Position numbers and translations under genes: made by a program
NCBI GenBank assembly: GCA_043738095.1
Contig: JAYSZI010000067.1
Span: forward strand, 62,001 to 126,000
Source of the DNA: Lysobacter_K sp043738095
GTDB lineage: Bacteria; Pseudomonadota; Gammaproteobacteria; Xanthomonadales; Xanthomonadaceae
Length of the DNA: 64,000 nt
Direction of reading: 5' to 3'
The notes under the pieces: generated by a model
Databases searched by the model: none
Seen by the model: the letters and a program-made list of their open reading frames with translations, nothing else
What the model was told of the DNA's origin: nothing
Part shown: positions 7,353 through 15,054 of the stretch, in pieces
How positions within the stretch are numbered: the first letter of the stretch is position 1
Layout: each line of letters starts with the position of its first letter

Positions 7353-9524
7353 CTAGAACTTGCCGTAATACCCTTCCTTGAGCGCATCGAACAGGTTCGC
7401 GGCCGAGTGCATTTCGCCGTCGTATTCGATCTGTTCGTTGCCCTTGACCTCGACCACGCTGCCGTCTTCTAGCTCGAAGCGGTACAGGGTGTTTTCCAGA
7501 TCCGCCTCCTTGACCAGCACCCCCTGGAACGCGGCGGGATTGAAACGGAACGTGGTGCAGCCCTTCAAGCCCTGCTCGTGGGCGTAGCGGTAAATGTCCT
7601 TGAAGTCCTCGTACGGGTAGTCGGTCGGGACGTTCGCGGTCTTGGAGATCGAGCTGTCCACCCACTTCTGCGCCGCGGCCTGCACGTCGACGTGCTCCTT
7701 GGGCGAGATGTCGTCGGCGGAGATGAAATAGTCCGGCAGCTTGCCCTCGGGGTCCTGCGCAAACGGCATCGCCCTGGCGTTGACCAGCTCGCGGTAGGCG
7801 AGCAACTCGAACGACCAGACGTCGACCTTTTCCTTGGACTTCTTGCCTTCGCGGATCACGTTGCGGCTGTAGTGGTGGGCGAAGCTCGGCTCGATGCCGT
7901 TGGACGCGTTGTTGGCCAGCGACAGCGAGATCGTGCCAGTCGGCGCGATCGAGCTGTGGTGGGTGAAGCGCGAGCCGACTTCGGCCAGCTCCTCGACCAG
8001 CTCCGGCGCGACCTCGGCCACGCGCTGCATGTAGCGGCTGTACTTGGCCAGCAGCACCTTGCCTTCGATCTGCTGGCCGACCATCCAGCCATCGACCGCC
8101 ATCTCCGGGCGCAGCCGCAGCATCGCCGCGGTGACTTCGAAGCGCTCTTCCATGATCGGCGCGGGGCCTTTCTCTTTCGCCAGCGCCAGGCCCATTTCCC
8201 AACCGGCGACCGCCATCTCGCGGGCGATGCGCTCGGTGAATTCGCACGACGCCTTGGAGCCGTACTTCATCTGCAGCATGGTCACGGTCGAGCCCAGGCC
8301 GAGGAAGCCCATGCCGTGGCGGCGCTTGCGCGCGATCTCGTCGCGTTGCTGCTGCAACGGCAGGCCGTTGACCTCGACCACGTTGTCGAGCATGCGGGTG
8401 AACACGCGCACGACGTCCTTGTATTCCTCCCAGTCGAACATGGCCTGGTCGGTGAACGCGTTGCGCACGAACTTGGTCAGATTGACCGAGCCCAGCAGGC
8501 AGGCGCCGTACGGCGGCAACGGCTGCTCGCCGCAGGGGTTGGTCGCGCGGATCGTCTCGCACCACCAGTTGTTGTTCATCTCGTTGACGCGGTCGATCAG
8601 GATGAAACCCGGCTCGGCGTAGTCGTACGTCGAGACCATGATCATGTCCCACAGGTGGCGCGCACGGATGTGGCCGTAGATCTTGCACGCGACCAGGCCG
8701 TCCTCGCGGTCGACGTAGTTGCGGTGTGTCGGCCACTCGCGCCAGATCACTTGGCTCGGGTCGTTGAGGTCGAAGTCGCCGCGCTCCTTGATGCTGAGCG
8801 GGAACACCAGCGGCCAGTCGGTATCGGTCTTGACCGCTTCCATGAAGCCGTCGGTGATCAGCAGCGACAGGTTGAACTGGCGCAGGCGGCCGTCTTCGCG
8901 CTTGGCGCGGATGAAATCCTTCACGTCGGGATGCGACACGTCGAACGTGCCCATCTGCGCGCCGCGACGGCCCCCGGCCGAGGACACGGTGAAACACATC
9001 TTGTCGTAGATATCCATGAACGACATCGGGCCCGATGTGTACGCACCGGCGCCGGCAACGAACGCGCCGCGCGGGCGCAGCGTGCTGAACTCGTAGCCGA
9101 TGCCGCAACCCGCCTTCAACGTCAGACCGGCCTCGTGGACCTTGTCGAGGATGCCGTCCATCGAGTCCTCGATCGTGCCCGATACGGTGCAGTTGATCGT
9201 CGAGGTCGCGGGCTTGTGTTCGAGCGCGCCGGCATTGGAGGTGATGCGGCCGGCGGGGATCGCGCCGCGGCGCAGCGCCCAGGTGAAGCGCTCGTTCCAG
9301 TACGCCTGCAGTTCCGGCGTCGCTTCGGCCTGCGACAGCGCCTGCGCCACGCGCCGGTAGGTGCCGTCGATGTCGGCGTCGATCGCGTCGCCCGCTTTGC
9401 TCTTGAGCCGGTACTTCTTGTCCCAGATGTCCAGGGAGGCGGGTTGCATCGGGATCTCCCGGTGTGAATCCGCCCAATGGGAATCCGTGTCCATCTTCAC
9501 CGCCTCAAGGCGCACCGTGCTCAT
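7353..9524 (-). CDS. nrdJa: NrdJa, catalytic subunit of adenosylcobalamin-dependent ribonucleotide reductase
   Basis: A 723-residue class II reductase that makes deoxyribonucleotides using a cobalamin-generated thiyl radical, independent of oxygen. Visible marks are the first redox cysteine in STINCTVSGT, a substrate-site segment GCGIGYEFSTLRP, and the active-site NPCGEQPLPPYG with catalytic Cys and Glu. The C-terminal redox cysteines are missing here and are supplied by NrdJb. The frame runs open to 9812, but the upstream 96 codons are low quality. I chose the ATG at 9524 (MSTVRLE), which has GGAG 12 nt upstream and gives the usual length. Two NrdR-box-like sites lie 115 and 283 bp upstream. 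Confidence 0.9.
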   Translation of the reverse strand: MSTVRLEAVKMDTDSHWADSHREIPMQPASLDIWDKKYRLKSKAGDAIDADIDGTYRRVAQALSQAEATPELQAYWNERFTWALRRGAIPAGRITSNAGALEHKPATSTINCTVSGTIEDSMDGILDKVHEAGLTLKAGCGIGYEFSTLRPRGAFVAGAGAYTSGPMSFMDIYDKMCFTVSSAGGRRGAQMGTFDVSHPDVKDFIRAKREDGRLRQFNLSLLITDGFMEAVKTDTDWPLVFPLSIKERGDFDLNDPSQVIWREWPTHRNYVDREDGLVACKIYGHIRARHLWDMIMVSTYDYAEPGFILIDRVNEMNNNWWCETIRATNPCGEQPLPPYGACLLGSVNLTKFVRNAFTDQAMFDWEEYKDVVRVFTRMLDNVVEVNGLPLQQQRDEIARKRRHGMGFLGLGSTVTMLQMKYGSKASCEFTERIAREMAVAGWEMGLALAKEKGPAPIMEERFEVTAAMLRLRPEMAVDGWMVGQQIEGKVLLAKYSRYMQRVAEVAPELVEELAEVGSRFTHHSSIAPTGTISLSLANNASNGIEPSFAHHYSRNVIREGKKSKEKVDVWSFELLAYRELVNARAMPFAQDPEGKLPDYFISADDISPKEHVDVQAAAQKWVDSSISKTANVPTDYPYEDFKDIYRYAHEQGLKGCTTFRFNPAAFQGVLVKEADLENTLYRFELEDGSVVEVKGNEQIEYDGEMHSAANLFDALKEGYYGKF

Positions 9525-9638
9525 GCCTGTGTTGTCTCCATCATGGTGCCGGTCTCCGGCGCCGTCACTGTCCAAACGGCCGCGCCCCAACAGAGGGAGA
9601 CGGCTGCGCCACGGCTGCGTCATCCGCGCCGAATCGTT

Positions 9639-9654
9639 ACCCAATATATTGCTT
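9639..9654 (-). promoter_or_regulatory. NrdR-box-like operator, proximal
   Basis: ACCCAATATATTGCTT matches the commonly cited NrdR box (ACACWATATWTWGTGT) at 13 of 16 positions. It lies 115 bp upstream of the nrdJa ATG. NrdR is the nucleotide-sensing repressor of ribonucleotide reductase genes. Confidence 0.55.
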
Positions 9655-9806
9655 GCCTGGCTCTCGCCGTTGCCTGCCCTGTCACGCGCCCGCCCCCCAA
9701 AGCACATAACCGACCAAGCGACCCGTTCCGAGGGTCTAGCGCGCAGCCTCAGGCCACACTTGCGTCCTGCAAAACCCCTATTCTTGGGCCTGTTCTGCCA
9801 GTCGGA

Positions 9807-9822
9807 CCACAATATGTAGTGG
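9807..9822 (-). promoter_or_regulatory. NrdR-box-like operator, distal
   Basis: CCACAATATGTAGTGG is a near-perfect palindrome matching the NrdR box at 13 of 16 positions. Its distance to the proximal site is 168 bp, about 16 helical turns, so both could face the same side of the DNA. Paired boxes are usually about three turns apart, so this spacing would need looping. Confidence 0.6.
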
Positions 9823-10178
9823 CCGAGCGAGGGTCAAACTACCGCCGGGATACGAGCCTGTCAATGCAATTCTTTCGTCCAATGCGATGACCCACGGCCT
9901 CGCCTTGCAAGGCAGCATGCCCACGTAAAACCGGTACCAAAGCGGCCAGTGCAGAACGCCGTCTAATAGAACCTACCGGGCTGTCTGTGGCGTCCATTAG
10001 GCGCGCTGCAACGTTCCCCGCGTAGCGACTTCACCCCCGATTTAGCGACGCCGGAGAACACTAACCACCATCTATCCGGCCTGCGCTTGAAACCGGGCCC
10101 AGCGGCCGCGACATCTTTTTTGAACTCGCCCCCCGTCTTCTCACACCAAACTCAACGCCACAACGGAAACGCGACGCA

Positions 10179-11618
10179 ATGCGCCCACTGTCCACCCCCA
10201 ACAAGACCTTGCTCGCCCTGTCCTTGGCCGCCGCGTTCGGCGGCTTTGCCGCCACCGCGATCCGGGAGGCCGTGCAGGCGCCGGCGCACGCCGCGCCGGT
10301 GAGCGCGGCCACCGTGCCGATGGTGGCCGCGCTGCCCGCGTCGGCCGGTGGCCAGGCGTTGCCGTCGTTGGCGCCGATGCTGGCGCGGGTGACGCCGGCG
10401 GTGGTGAGCGTGCACACCAAGCAACGCGTGCGGGTCAACCCGTTCGGCAGCGACCCGATCTTCCGCCGGATGTTTCCCGAGCTGTCGCAGGAGCGCATTA
10501 ACGAATCGCTCGGCTCGGGCGTGATCGTCGATGCGGCGCAAGGCTTGATCTTGACCAACCACCACGTCATCGAAGGCGCCGACGAGGTCTCGGTGACGCT
10601 GTCCGATGGCCGCACGCTGAAGGCGGATTTTGTGGGGTCGGACCCGGACACCGACATCGCGGTAATGAAGATCCCGGCGCAGAATCTCAGCGCGCTGGCG
10701 CTGGCCGACTCCAGTGCCCTTCAGGTCGGCGACTTCGTGGTCGCGGTTGGCAATCCGTTCGGCATCGGCCAGACTGTGACGTCGGGTATCGTCTCCGCGG
10801 TCGGCCGCACCGGCCTGCGCGGACTGGGGTACCAAAACTTCATCCAGACCGACGCCTCGATCAATCCGGGCAATTCCGGCGGTGCGCTGGTCAATCTCAA
10901 CGGCGAGTTGATCGGCATCAACACCGCGAGCTTTAACCCGCGCGGCAGCATGGCCGGCAACATCGGCCTGAGTTTCGCCATCCCCACCAGCTTGGCGCGC
11001 TCGGTGATGGCGCAGCTGGTGGCGACCGGCGAGGTACGCCGCGGCACGCTCGGGTTGGAGTCGCAGGACATCGACGCGCGCCTCGCCCAAGGCTTGGGCC
11101 TGAGCGATGCACGCGGCGCGGTGGTCACACGCGTGTTCGCCGGCAGCGCCGCGGCCAAGGCCGGGGTCAAGGTCGGCGACGTGATCACGGCGGCCAACGG
11201 CCAGCGCATCGACAGCCGCGATGCACTGCGCAACTTCGAGGGCCTGCAGGCCGTCGGTGGGCGCGTGGCACTGGATGTGGTGCGCAACGGCAAGCCGCTG
11301 CAGTTGGCCACGGCGCTGCGCGAGCAGGCCAAGTCGACCCCGGGCCTGGAGCTGGACCCACGCCTTACCGGCGCGGTGTTCGCCGAGTTGCCCGAGCGCC
11401 TGCGCCAATCCGGCTACGGCGGCGTGCTGGTGGAGTCGGTCGCCCGTGGCAGCCGCGCCGCGCAGAACGGCCTGCTCATGGGCGACGTGGTGGTTGCAGC
11501 GACATCGGGCCAGTTTGCGGATTTACCTGGTTTCCGCGCCAGCTTCACACGCGCTCCGGCACAGTTGATCCTGCGCGTCGTGCGCGGTCAGCGTCCCGGT
11601 GACCTGGCGATGCGTTGA
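10179..11618 (+). CDS. DegP/DegQ-like periplasmic serine endoprotease (Do family)
   Basis: A 479-residue HtrA-family protease. An N-terminal hydrophobic segment (about 10-27) acts as a signal peptide or anchor and is followed by an Ala/Pro-rich linker. The trypsin-like domain has the triad H129 (TNHHVIEG), D159 (DPDTDIAV) and S233 (GNSGGAL). Two PDZ domains follow (about 285-370 and 385-475), the arrangement of Do proteins that degrade or refold misfolded envelope proteins. The ATG at 10179 has GGAAAC upstream. It is monocistronic or reads into the envelope cluster that starts 62 bp later. DegP and DegQ cannot be told apart by eye, so no symbol is given. Confidence 0.92.
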   Translation: MRPLSTPNKTLLALSLAAAFGGFAATAIREAVQAPAHAAPVSAATVPMVAALPASAGGQALPSLAPMLARVTPAVVSVHTKQRVRVNPFGSDPIFRRMFPELSQERINESLGSGVIVDAAQGLILTNHHVIEGADEVSVTLSDGRTLKADFVGSDPDTDIAVMKIPAQNLSALALADSSALQVGDFVVAVGNPFGIGQTVTSGIVSAVGRTGLRGLGYQNFIQTDASINPGNSGGALVNLNGELIGINTASFNPRGSMAGNIGLSFAIPTSLARSVMAQLVATGEVRRGTLGLESQDIDARLAQGLGLSDARGAVVTRVFAGSAAAKAGVKVGDVITAANGQRIDSRDALRNFEGLQAVGGRVALDVVRNGKPLQLATALREQAKSTPGLELDPRLTGAVFAELPERLRQSGYGGVLVESVARGSRAAQNGLLMGDVVVAATSGQFADLPGFRASFTRAPAQLILRVVRGQRPGDLAMR

Positions 11619-11680
11619 TCAGCTCTCCGCTGCATTTCCCGCAGCATTCCCCGAATTCCCTTCCCCCAGGAGTACCCGCA

Positions 11681-12043
11681 ATGACCCCCACCTCGACCGA
11701 CGGCATGAAGAACAACCTCAGCGAAGCCGGGAGCCACCTCAAGCAGGCCGCCATCGATAGCGGCGATGCCATCAAGGGCGCGGCCGTCGCCGCGGGCGAA
11801 GAGCTGCGCCTGGGCAAGGCCAACATCAAGTCGGACCTCGCCGATGGTGCACTGGCGAGCATTGCCGCCGCGGAATACGCCGGCAGCGCCGCGCGTGAGC
11901 AAATGGACGTGCTGATGGACAAAGGCCGCGACCTCATCGACAGCGCCGCTGAACTGGTGCGCGAGCGCCCGCTGACGTCGTTCGGCGTCGCCTTTGCCGC
12001 CGGGTACCTGATCTCCAAACTGTCCCGCGGCAACGACAAGTAA
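11681..12043 (+). CDS. DUF883/YqjD-ElaB-like membrane-anchored protein
   Basis: A 120-residue protein with an amphipathic, Ala/Lys/Asp-rich helical body and a C-terminal hydrophobic anchor in ERPLTSFGVAFAAGYLISKL, the arrangement of YqjD/ElaB proteins. In E. coli these tether ribosomes to the inner membrane in stationary phase; function here is by family resemblance. The open frame begins earlier, but the ATG at 11681 has AGGAGT 8 nt before it and is the sensible start. It is followed 9 bp later by a YqjE-like gene and then a third small gene, the same trio as yqjD-yqjE-yqjK. Confidence 0.8.
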   Translation: MTPTSTDGMKNNLSEAGSHLKQAAIDSGDAIKGAAVAAGEELRLGKANIKSDLADGALASIAAAEYAGSAAREQMDVLMDKGRDLIDSAAELVRERPLTSFGVAFAAGYLISKLSRGNDK

Positions 12044-12052
12044 GCCACGCGC

Positions 12053-12619
12053 ATGGACCCGTCAGGGGACGCGCGCAGCGACAGCGCTCGCGCCAGTGAC
12101 GGCGCGGGCGCCGCGCCCGACTTGGGCGAATCGCTGCGCCAGGTTAGCGCCGCCGGACGCGCGGGCCTGGACGCGGCGTCCGACGCCGCCAAGGCGTTCC
12201 GCACGTTGCTGGTCGCCGATGTTTCCCTTGCGCGCAGCGCGTTCGGCCGGACGCTCGCGCTCACCGGTGTGGCGATCGCATTTGGGGCCTCGGCGTGGCT
12301 GCTGTTGATGGCCACGTTGATTGTGTTCCTAAATGTCCAGTTCGGTTGGTCGTGGGCGCTGGCGATGCTGACCACCGCACTGCTCAGCCTGGTCATCACC
12401 GGCATCGGTGCCTGGCAGGGCATGCGCTACTTTGAACACACGCGCCTGCAGGCCACGCGCCGGCAATTGGCACGGCTGGGCATCGGCGAATTGGCCGAAT
12501 TCACCCCGGAGGCCGGCTCGGCCGCGTCGACCCGGGATGTCACTGAGAACGCGCCGCCGGAAACCGCCGATGGCCAACCGGTGAAGGACGAACAAGGCAT
12601 CGATGTGACCCCACCATGA
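12053..12619 (+). CDS. Phage-holin-superfamily / YqjE-like (DUF1469) membrane protein
   Basis: A 188-residue protein. After a polar N-terminus, a soluble helix (about 25-65) leads to two closely spaced transmembrane segments (about 70-95 and 100-122) and a charged acidic tail. This layout matches the YqjE/holin-III-like family that pairs with YqjD. No enzymatic motif is seen. It follows the DUF883 gene by 9 bp and precedes the next small gene by 28 bp, so the three are probably one transcript. A role in envelope stress or stationary phase is inferred from family only. Confidence 0.75.
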   Translation: MDPSGDARSDSARASDGAGAAPDLGESLRQVSAAGRAGLDAASDAAKAFRTLLVADVSLARSAFGRTLALTGVAIAFGASAWLLLMATLIVFLNVQFGWSWALAMLTTALLSLVITGIGAWQGMRYFEHTRLQATRRQLARLGIGELAEFTPEAGSAASTRDVTENAPPETADGQPVKDEQGIDVTPP

Positions 12620-12647
12620 CTGCCTCCGCCAACACAGTGGGCTGCCG

Positions 12648-13058
12648 ATGAGCTTTGAACAACTGATCACCAAGGTGACCCAAGCCGAGAATGCACTCGA
12701 GGCGCAAGAGCGTCGCTTCGCTGCGGACGTACGCCAATTCAAAGCGTCATGGCGTGCGGGGTGGACCCCGGGGCGGATCGTCATCGCGGGGCTGGTCAGT
12801 GGCTTCGTGATCGGCCGCGTCGAACCGATGAAGACAGTGGCCAAGGGCAGCAACGCGATGCAACTGATCACCATGCTGTCGGGCCTATTTGCTAGCGGCA
12901 GTGCCCATGCGGCGGCCGGTCAAGCCGAGATCGCGGCCGATAGTGCCGAGAACGTGGCCGTCGCGGTGGCCCCGCAGGCGGTGGGCCCTGCCGTTACGGC
13001 GCGGGTCGCGGCCACCGAGCAAGCCACGCAATCCGCCGCAGAAGCGATCGAACCTTGA
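12648..13058 (+). CDS. Small envelope-cluster protein, YqjK-like position
   Basis: A 136-residue protein. The N-terminal half is a charged helix with a TQAENALEAQERRFAADVRQ stretch. A short hydrophobic segment follows (IVIAGLVSGFVIGRVEP, about 44-60), then an Ala-rich tail. I do not recognise a domain; by position after DUF883 and YqjE-like genes it corresponds to the third gene of the yqjDEK-type cluster. Its stop overlaps the TTG start of the AI-2E-family transporter (TTGA), implying coupled translation. Confidence 0.7.
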   Translation: MSFEQLITKVTQAENALEAQERRFAADVRQFKASWRAGWTPGRIVIAGLVSGFVIGRVEPMKTVAKGSNAMQLITMLSGLFASGSAHAAAGQAEIAADSAENVAVAVAPQAVGPAVTARVAATEQATQSAAEAIEP

Positions 13059-14179
13059 ATACCCGTCCCCCGGCCACTCCCGCAGAGTCCGCCACCCAAG
13101 CGGTCGACGACATGCAGCTCGCGAACGCGCCGCCAGCCACCCCGCGGCCACGTGCGTCATTGGCCGCCATGGTGTTGGCGTGTCTGGCTGTCGGCGCCAC
13201 GTTGTGGGCCGCGCAAGGTCTGATCCTGCCGGTGCTGCTTGCAGTGTTTTTTGCGCTGGTCGGCAACCCGATCATCCGCACGCTGCAGCGGGTCTGGGTG
13301 CCGCGTTTTGTCGGCGCGCTTCTCGTGCTGGTCGGCGGCCTGGCCTTCACGTTCTGGCTGGGCAGCCAACTGGTTGACCCGGCCAGTGAGTGGGTGCGGC
13401 AGGCGCCGCGCGAGCTGCGGGAACTCGCGCCAAAAGTACGCGAGATGACCAAGCCGATGCAGGCCGCCAATCAGGCTGCGCAGAACATCGCCGCCGCCGC
13501 GGGCGGCGAGACTGGCAAGCAGGTGCAGGTAGTCAAGACCGAGGTCAACGACCCGTACAAGATGCTGACATCGGCGCCGCGGCTGGTGGCCTCGGTGCTC
13601 GCGGTGATACTGCTGACGTTCTTTTTTATGGTCTATGGCGACAGCCTGCAGCGCAACGCGGTCAGCCTGTTGCCGACCCGGCAGAAAAAGCGCCTGACCA
13701 CGGAAATACTGCAGTCGATCGAGCACGAGATCTCTCGCTACGTGTTGACGATTACCGTGATCAACGCGGGGGTCGGTCTGCTGTTCGCCGCGGCGCTGTA
13801 CTTCCTAAAAGTGCCGCTACAAGAGGCCCTGCTGTGGGGCACGATGGCGGCCATCCTGAACTTCGCGCCATACGTAGGCCCGTTGATCGGCATTCTGGTG
13901 ATGCTGTTGATGGGCGTGGTCGCGTTCGACGACTGGCACGCGCTGGTGCCCGCCGGCATTTACCTGGCGCTGCACACCATTGAAGGGCAGATCCTCACGC
14001 CGATCGTGCTTGGCAAACGCATGCGCTTGTCACCGCTGATCCTGATCCTGGTGCTGATGGTGTTCGGTTGGCTATGGGGCATCATTGGCCTGCTGCTCGC
14101 CGTGCCGTTGCTGGTCTGCGTGAAGCTGGTGCTGGAGCGCATCGAGGGACTGGACGGCTGGGCCAAGCTGCTCGAATGA
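13055..14179 (+). CDS. AI-2E family transporter (PerM/TqsA-like permease)
   Basis: A 374-residue polytopic inner-membrane protein: two N-terminal helices (about 30-75), a periplasmic stretch, then five or six more helices, with FFFMVYGDSL in the first of these and conserved Pro/Gly-rich segments (NFAPYVGPLIG, EGQILTPIVLGKRM) that mark the AI-2E exporter family. Substrates in this family vary and cannot be assigned. The start is the TTG at 13055 overlapping the previous stop; an internal ATG at 13112 is possible but would trim only the hydrophilic head. It forms the fourth gene of the envelope cluster. Confidence 0.88.
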   Translation: MNTRPPATPAESATQAVDDMQLANAPPATPRPRASLAAMVLACLAVGATLWAAQGLILPVLLAVFFALVGNPIIRTLQRVWVPRFVGALLVLVGGLAFTFWLGSQLVDPASEWVRQAPRELRELAPKVREMTKPMQAANQAAQNIAAAAGGETGKQVQVVKTEVNDPYKMLTSAPRLVASVLAVILLTFFFMVYGDSLQRNAVSLLPTRQKKRLTTEILQSIEHEISRYVLTITVINAGVGLLFAAALYFLKVPLQEALLWGTMAAILNFAPYVGPLIGILVMLLMGVVAFDDWHALVPAGIYLALHTIEGQILTPIVLGKRMRLSPLILILVLMVFGWLWGIIGLLLAVPLLVCVKLVLERIEGLDGWAKLLE

Positions 14180-14295
14180 ATCTGCTGAGCGGTTCGCGCA
14201 CCAGGTTCGGACCCAGGATCGGTGACCTCCTGTTCGCGTAACAACGGCGTCTAGCCGACGATCTGGACCATCGCCCCGCCCCCTCCCGTCGCCGC

Positions 14296-15054
14296 GTGCC
14301 AACCGGCTACCATGCCCGGGTGCACGCCTTTCCCGTCCGCGCGATCACCCTGGACCTCGACGACACCCTTTGGCCGTTCGCGCCGATCGGTACGCGTATC
14401 GAGCAGGCGCTGCACGACTGGCTGCTTGCGCGCTGCCCTCGCACGGCTCAGCGGTTTCCGATCGAAGCTATGCGCGCGCTGCGCGAGAGCGTCTACGCCG
14501 AGCGCCCCGATCTCGCCCACGACTTCAGCCAACTGCGCAAGCTGAGCCTGGCCCGCGCGATGGCGCTCAGCGGCGATGACCCCGTGCATGTCGAGGCGGC
14601 GTTCGAGGCGTTCTTCGCCGAGCGCAACCGCGTCGACTTCTATCCCGACGCATTGCCGGCGCTGGCACGCCTGGCTGCGCGCGTGCCGCTGGCGGCGGTC
14701 AGCAACGGCAATGCCGACCTCGCCCGCATCGGCGTGTCGCAGCACTTCGTGTTTCAACTGGGCGCGCGCGAACACGGCGTGGGCAAGCCGGCAGCTAGCA
14801 TTTTCCACGCCGCCTGCGAACAACTGGGCTGCGCGCCCGCGCTGGTGCTGCATGTCGGCGATGATATCGGCATGGATATCGTCGGCGCGGCGCGCGCAGG
14901 CCTGCGCAGTTGCTGGATCAACCGCCCCAATGCCGCCGGCGCAATCCCCATCTGGCCGCACGCGGATATCCGCCCTGACCTCGAATTCCCCACCTTGACC
15001 GCGCTGGCCGACTGGCTGGACGAAGCCCACCTGACGGAGTCTGCCGCCGCATGA
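14296..15054 (+). CDS. HAD-superfamily (class IA) phosphatase
   Basis: A 252-residue haloacid-dehalogenase-like hydrolase. Motif I is DLDDTLW with the nucleophile and acid Asp pair near residue 20, motif II is the Ser in AVSNGN, motif III the Lys in GVGKPAASIF, and motif IV is HVGDDIGMDIVGA. A helical cap lies between motifs I and II, as in YjjG-type nucleotidases. The substrate is not evident. The start is a GTG at 14296; a second GTG at 14320 is equally possible, as neither has a good ribosome site. The stop overlaps the aminopeptidase start (ATGA at 15051-15054). Confidence 0.85.
   Translation: MPTGYHARVHAFPVRAITLDLDDTLWPFAPIGTRIEQALHDWLLARCPRTAQRFPIEAMRALRESVYAERPDLAHDFSQLRKLSLARAMALSGDDPVHVEAAFEAFFAERNRVDFYPDALPALARLAARVPLAAVSNGNADLARIGVSQHFVFQLGAREHGVGKPAASIFHAACEQLGCAPALVLHVGDDIGMDIVGAARAGLRSCWINRPNAAGAIPIWPHADIRPDLEFPTLTALADWLDEAHLTESAAA

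Larger units (their letters stand above)
9525..10178. other. Divergent intergenic region between nrdJa and the Do-like protease
   Basis: A 654-bp control region with two NrdR-box-like palindromes on the nrdJa side. I looked for a B12-box riboswitch core on the nrdJ strand and did not find one. The protease side shows only a GGAAAC stretch before its ATG as ribosome binding site. No gene is seen. Confidence 0.6.

Noticed and set aside
7237..9477. Very long second frame on the nrdJa strand, and a 629-codon + strand frame
   Set aside because: Both are high-GC shadows of nrdJa with Arg/Ala-rich nonsense translations and no family match.
9525..9812. 96-residue N-terminal extension of NrdJa
   Set aside because: It would extend into the region holding both NrdR-like sites, lacks family similarity, and a better start exists at 9524.
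9525..10178. Cobalamin riboswitch for the B12-dependent reductase
   Set aside because: No B12-box core (GCCACTG) in the right orientation; only a partial TAGTGGC that belongs to the distal NrdR-like palindrome.
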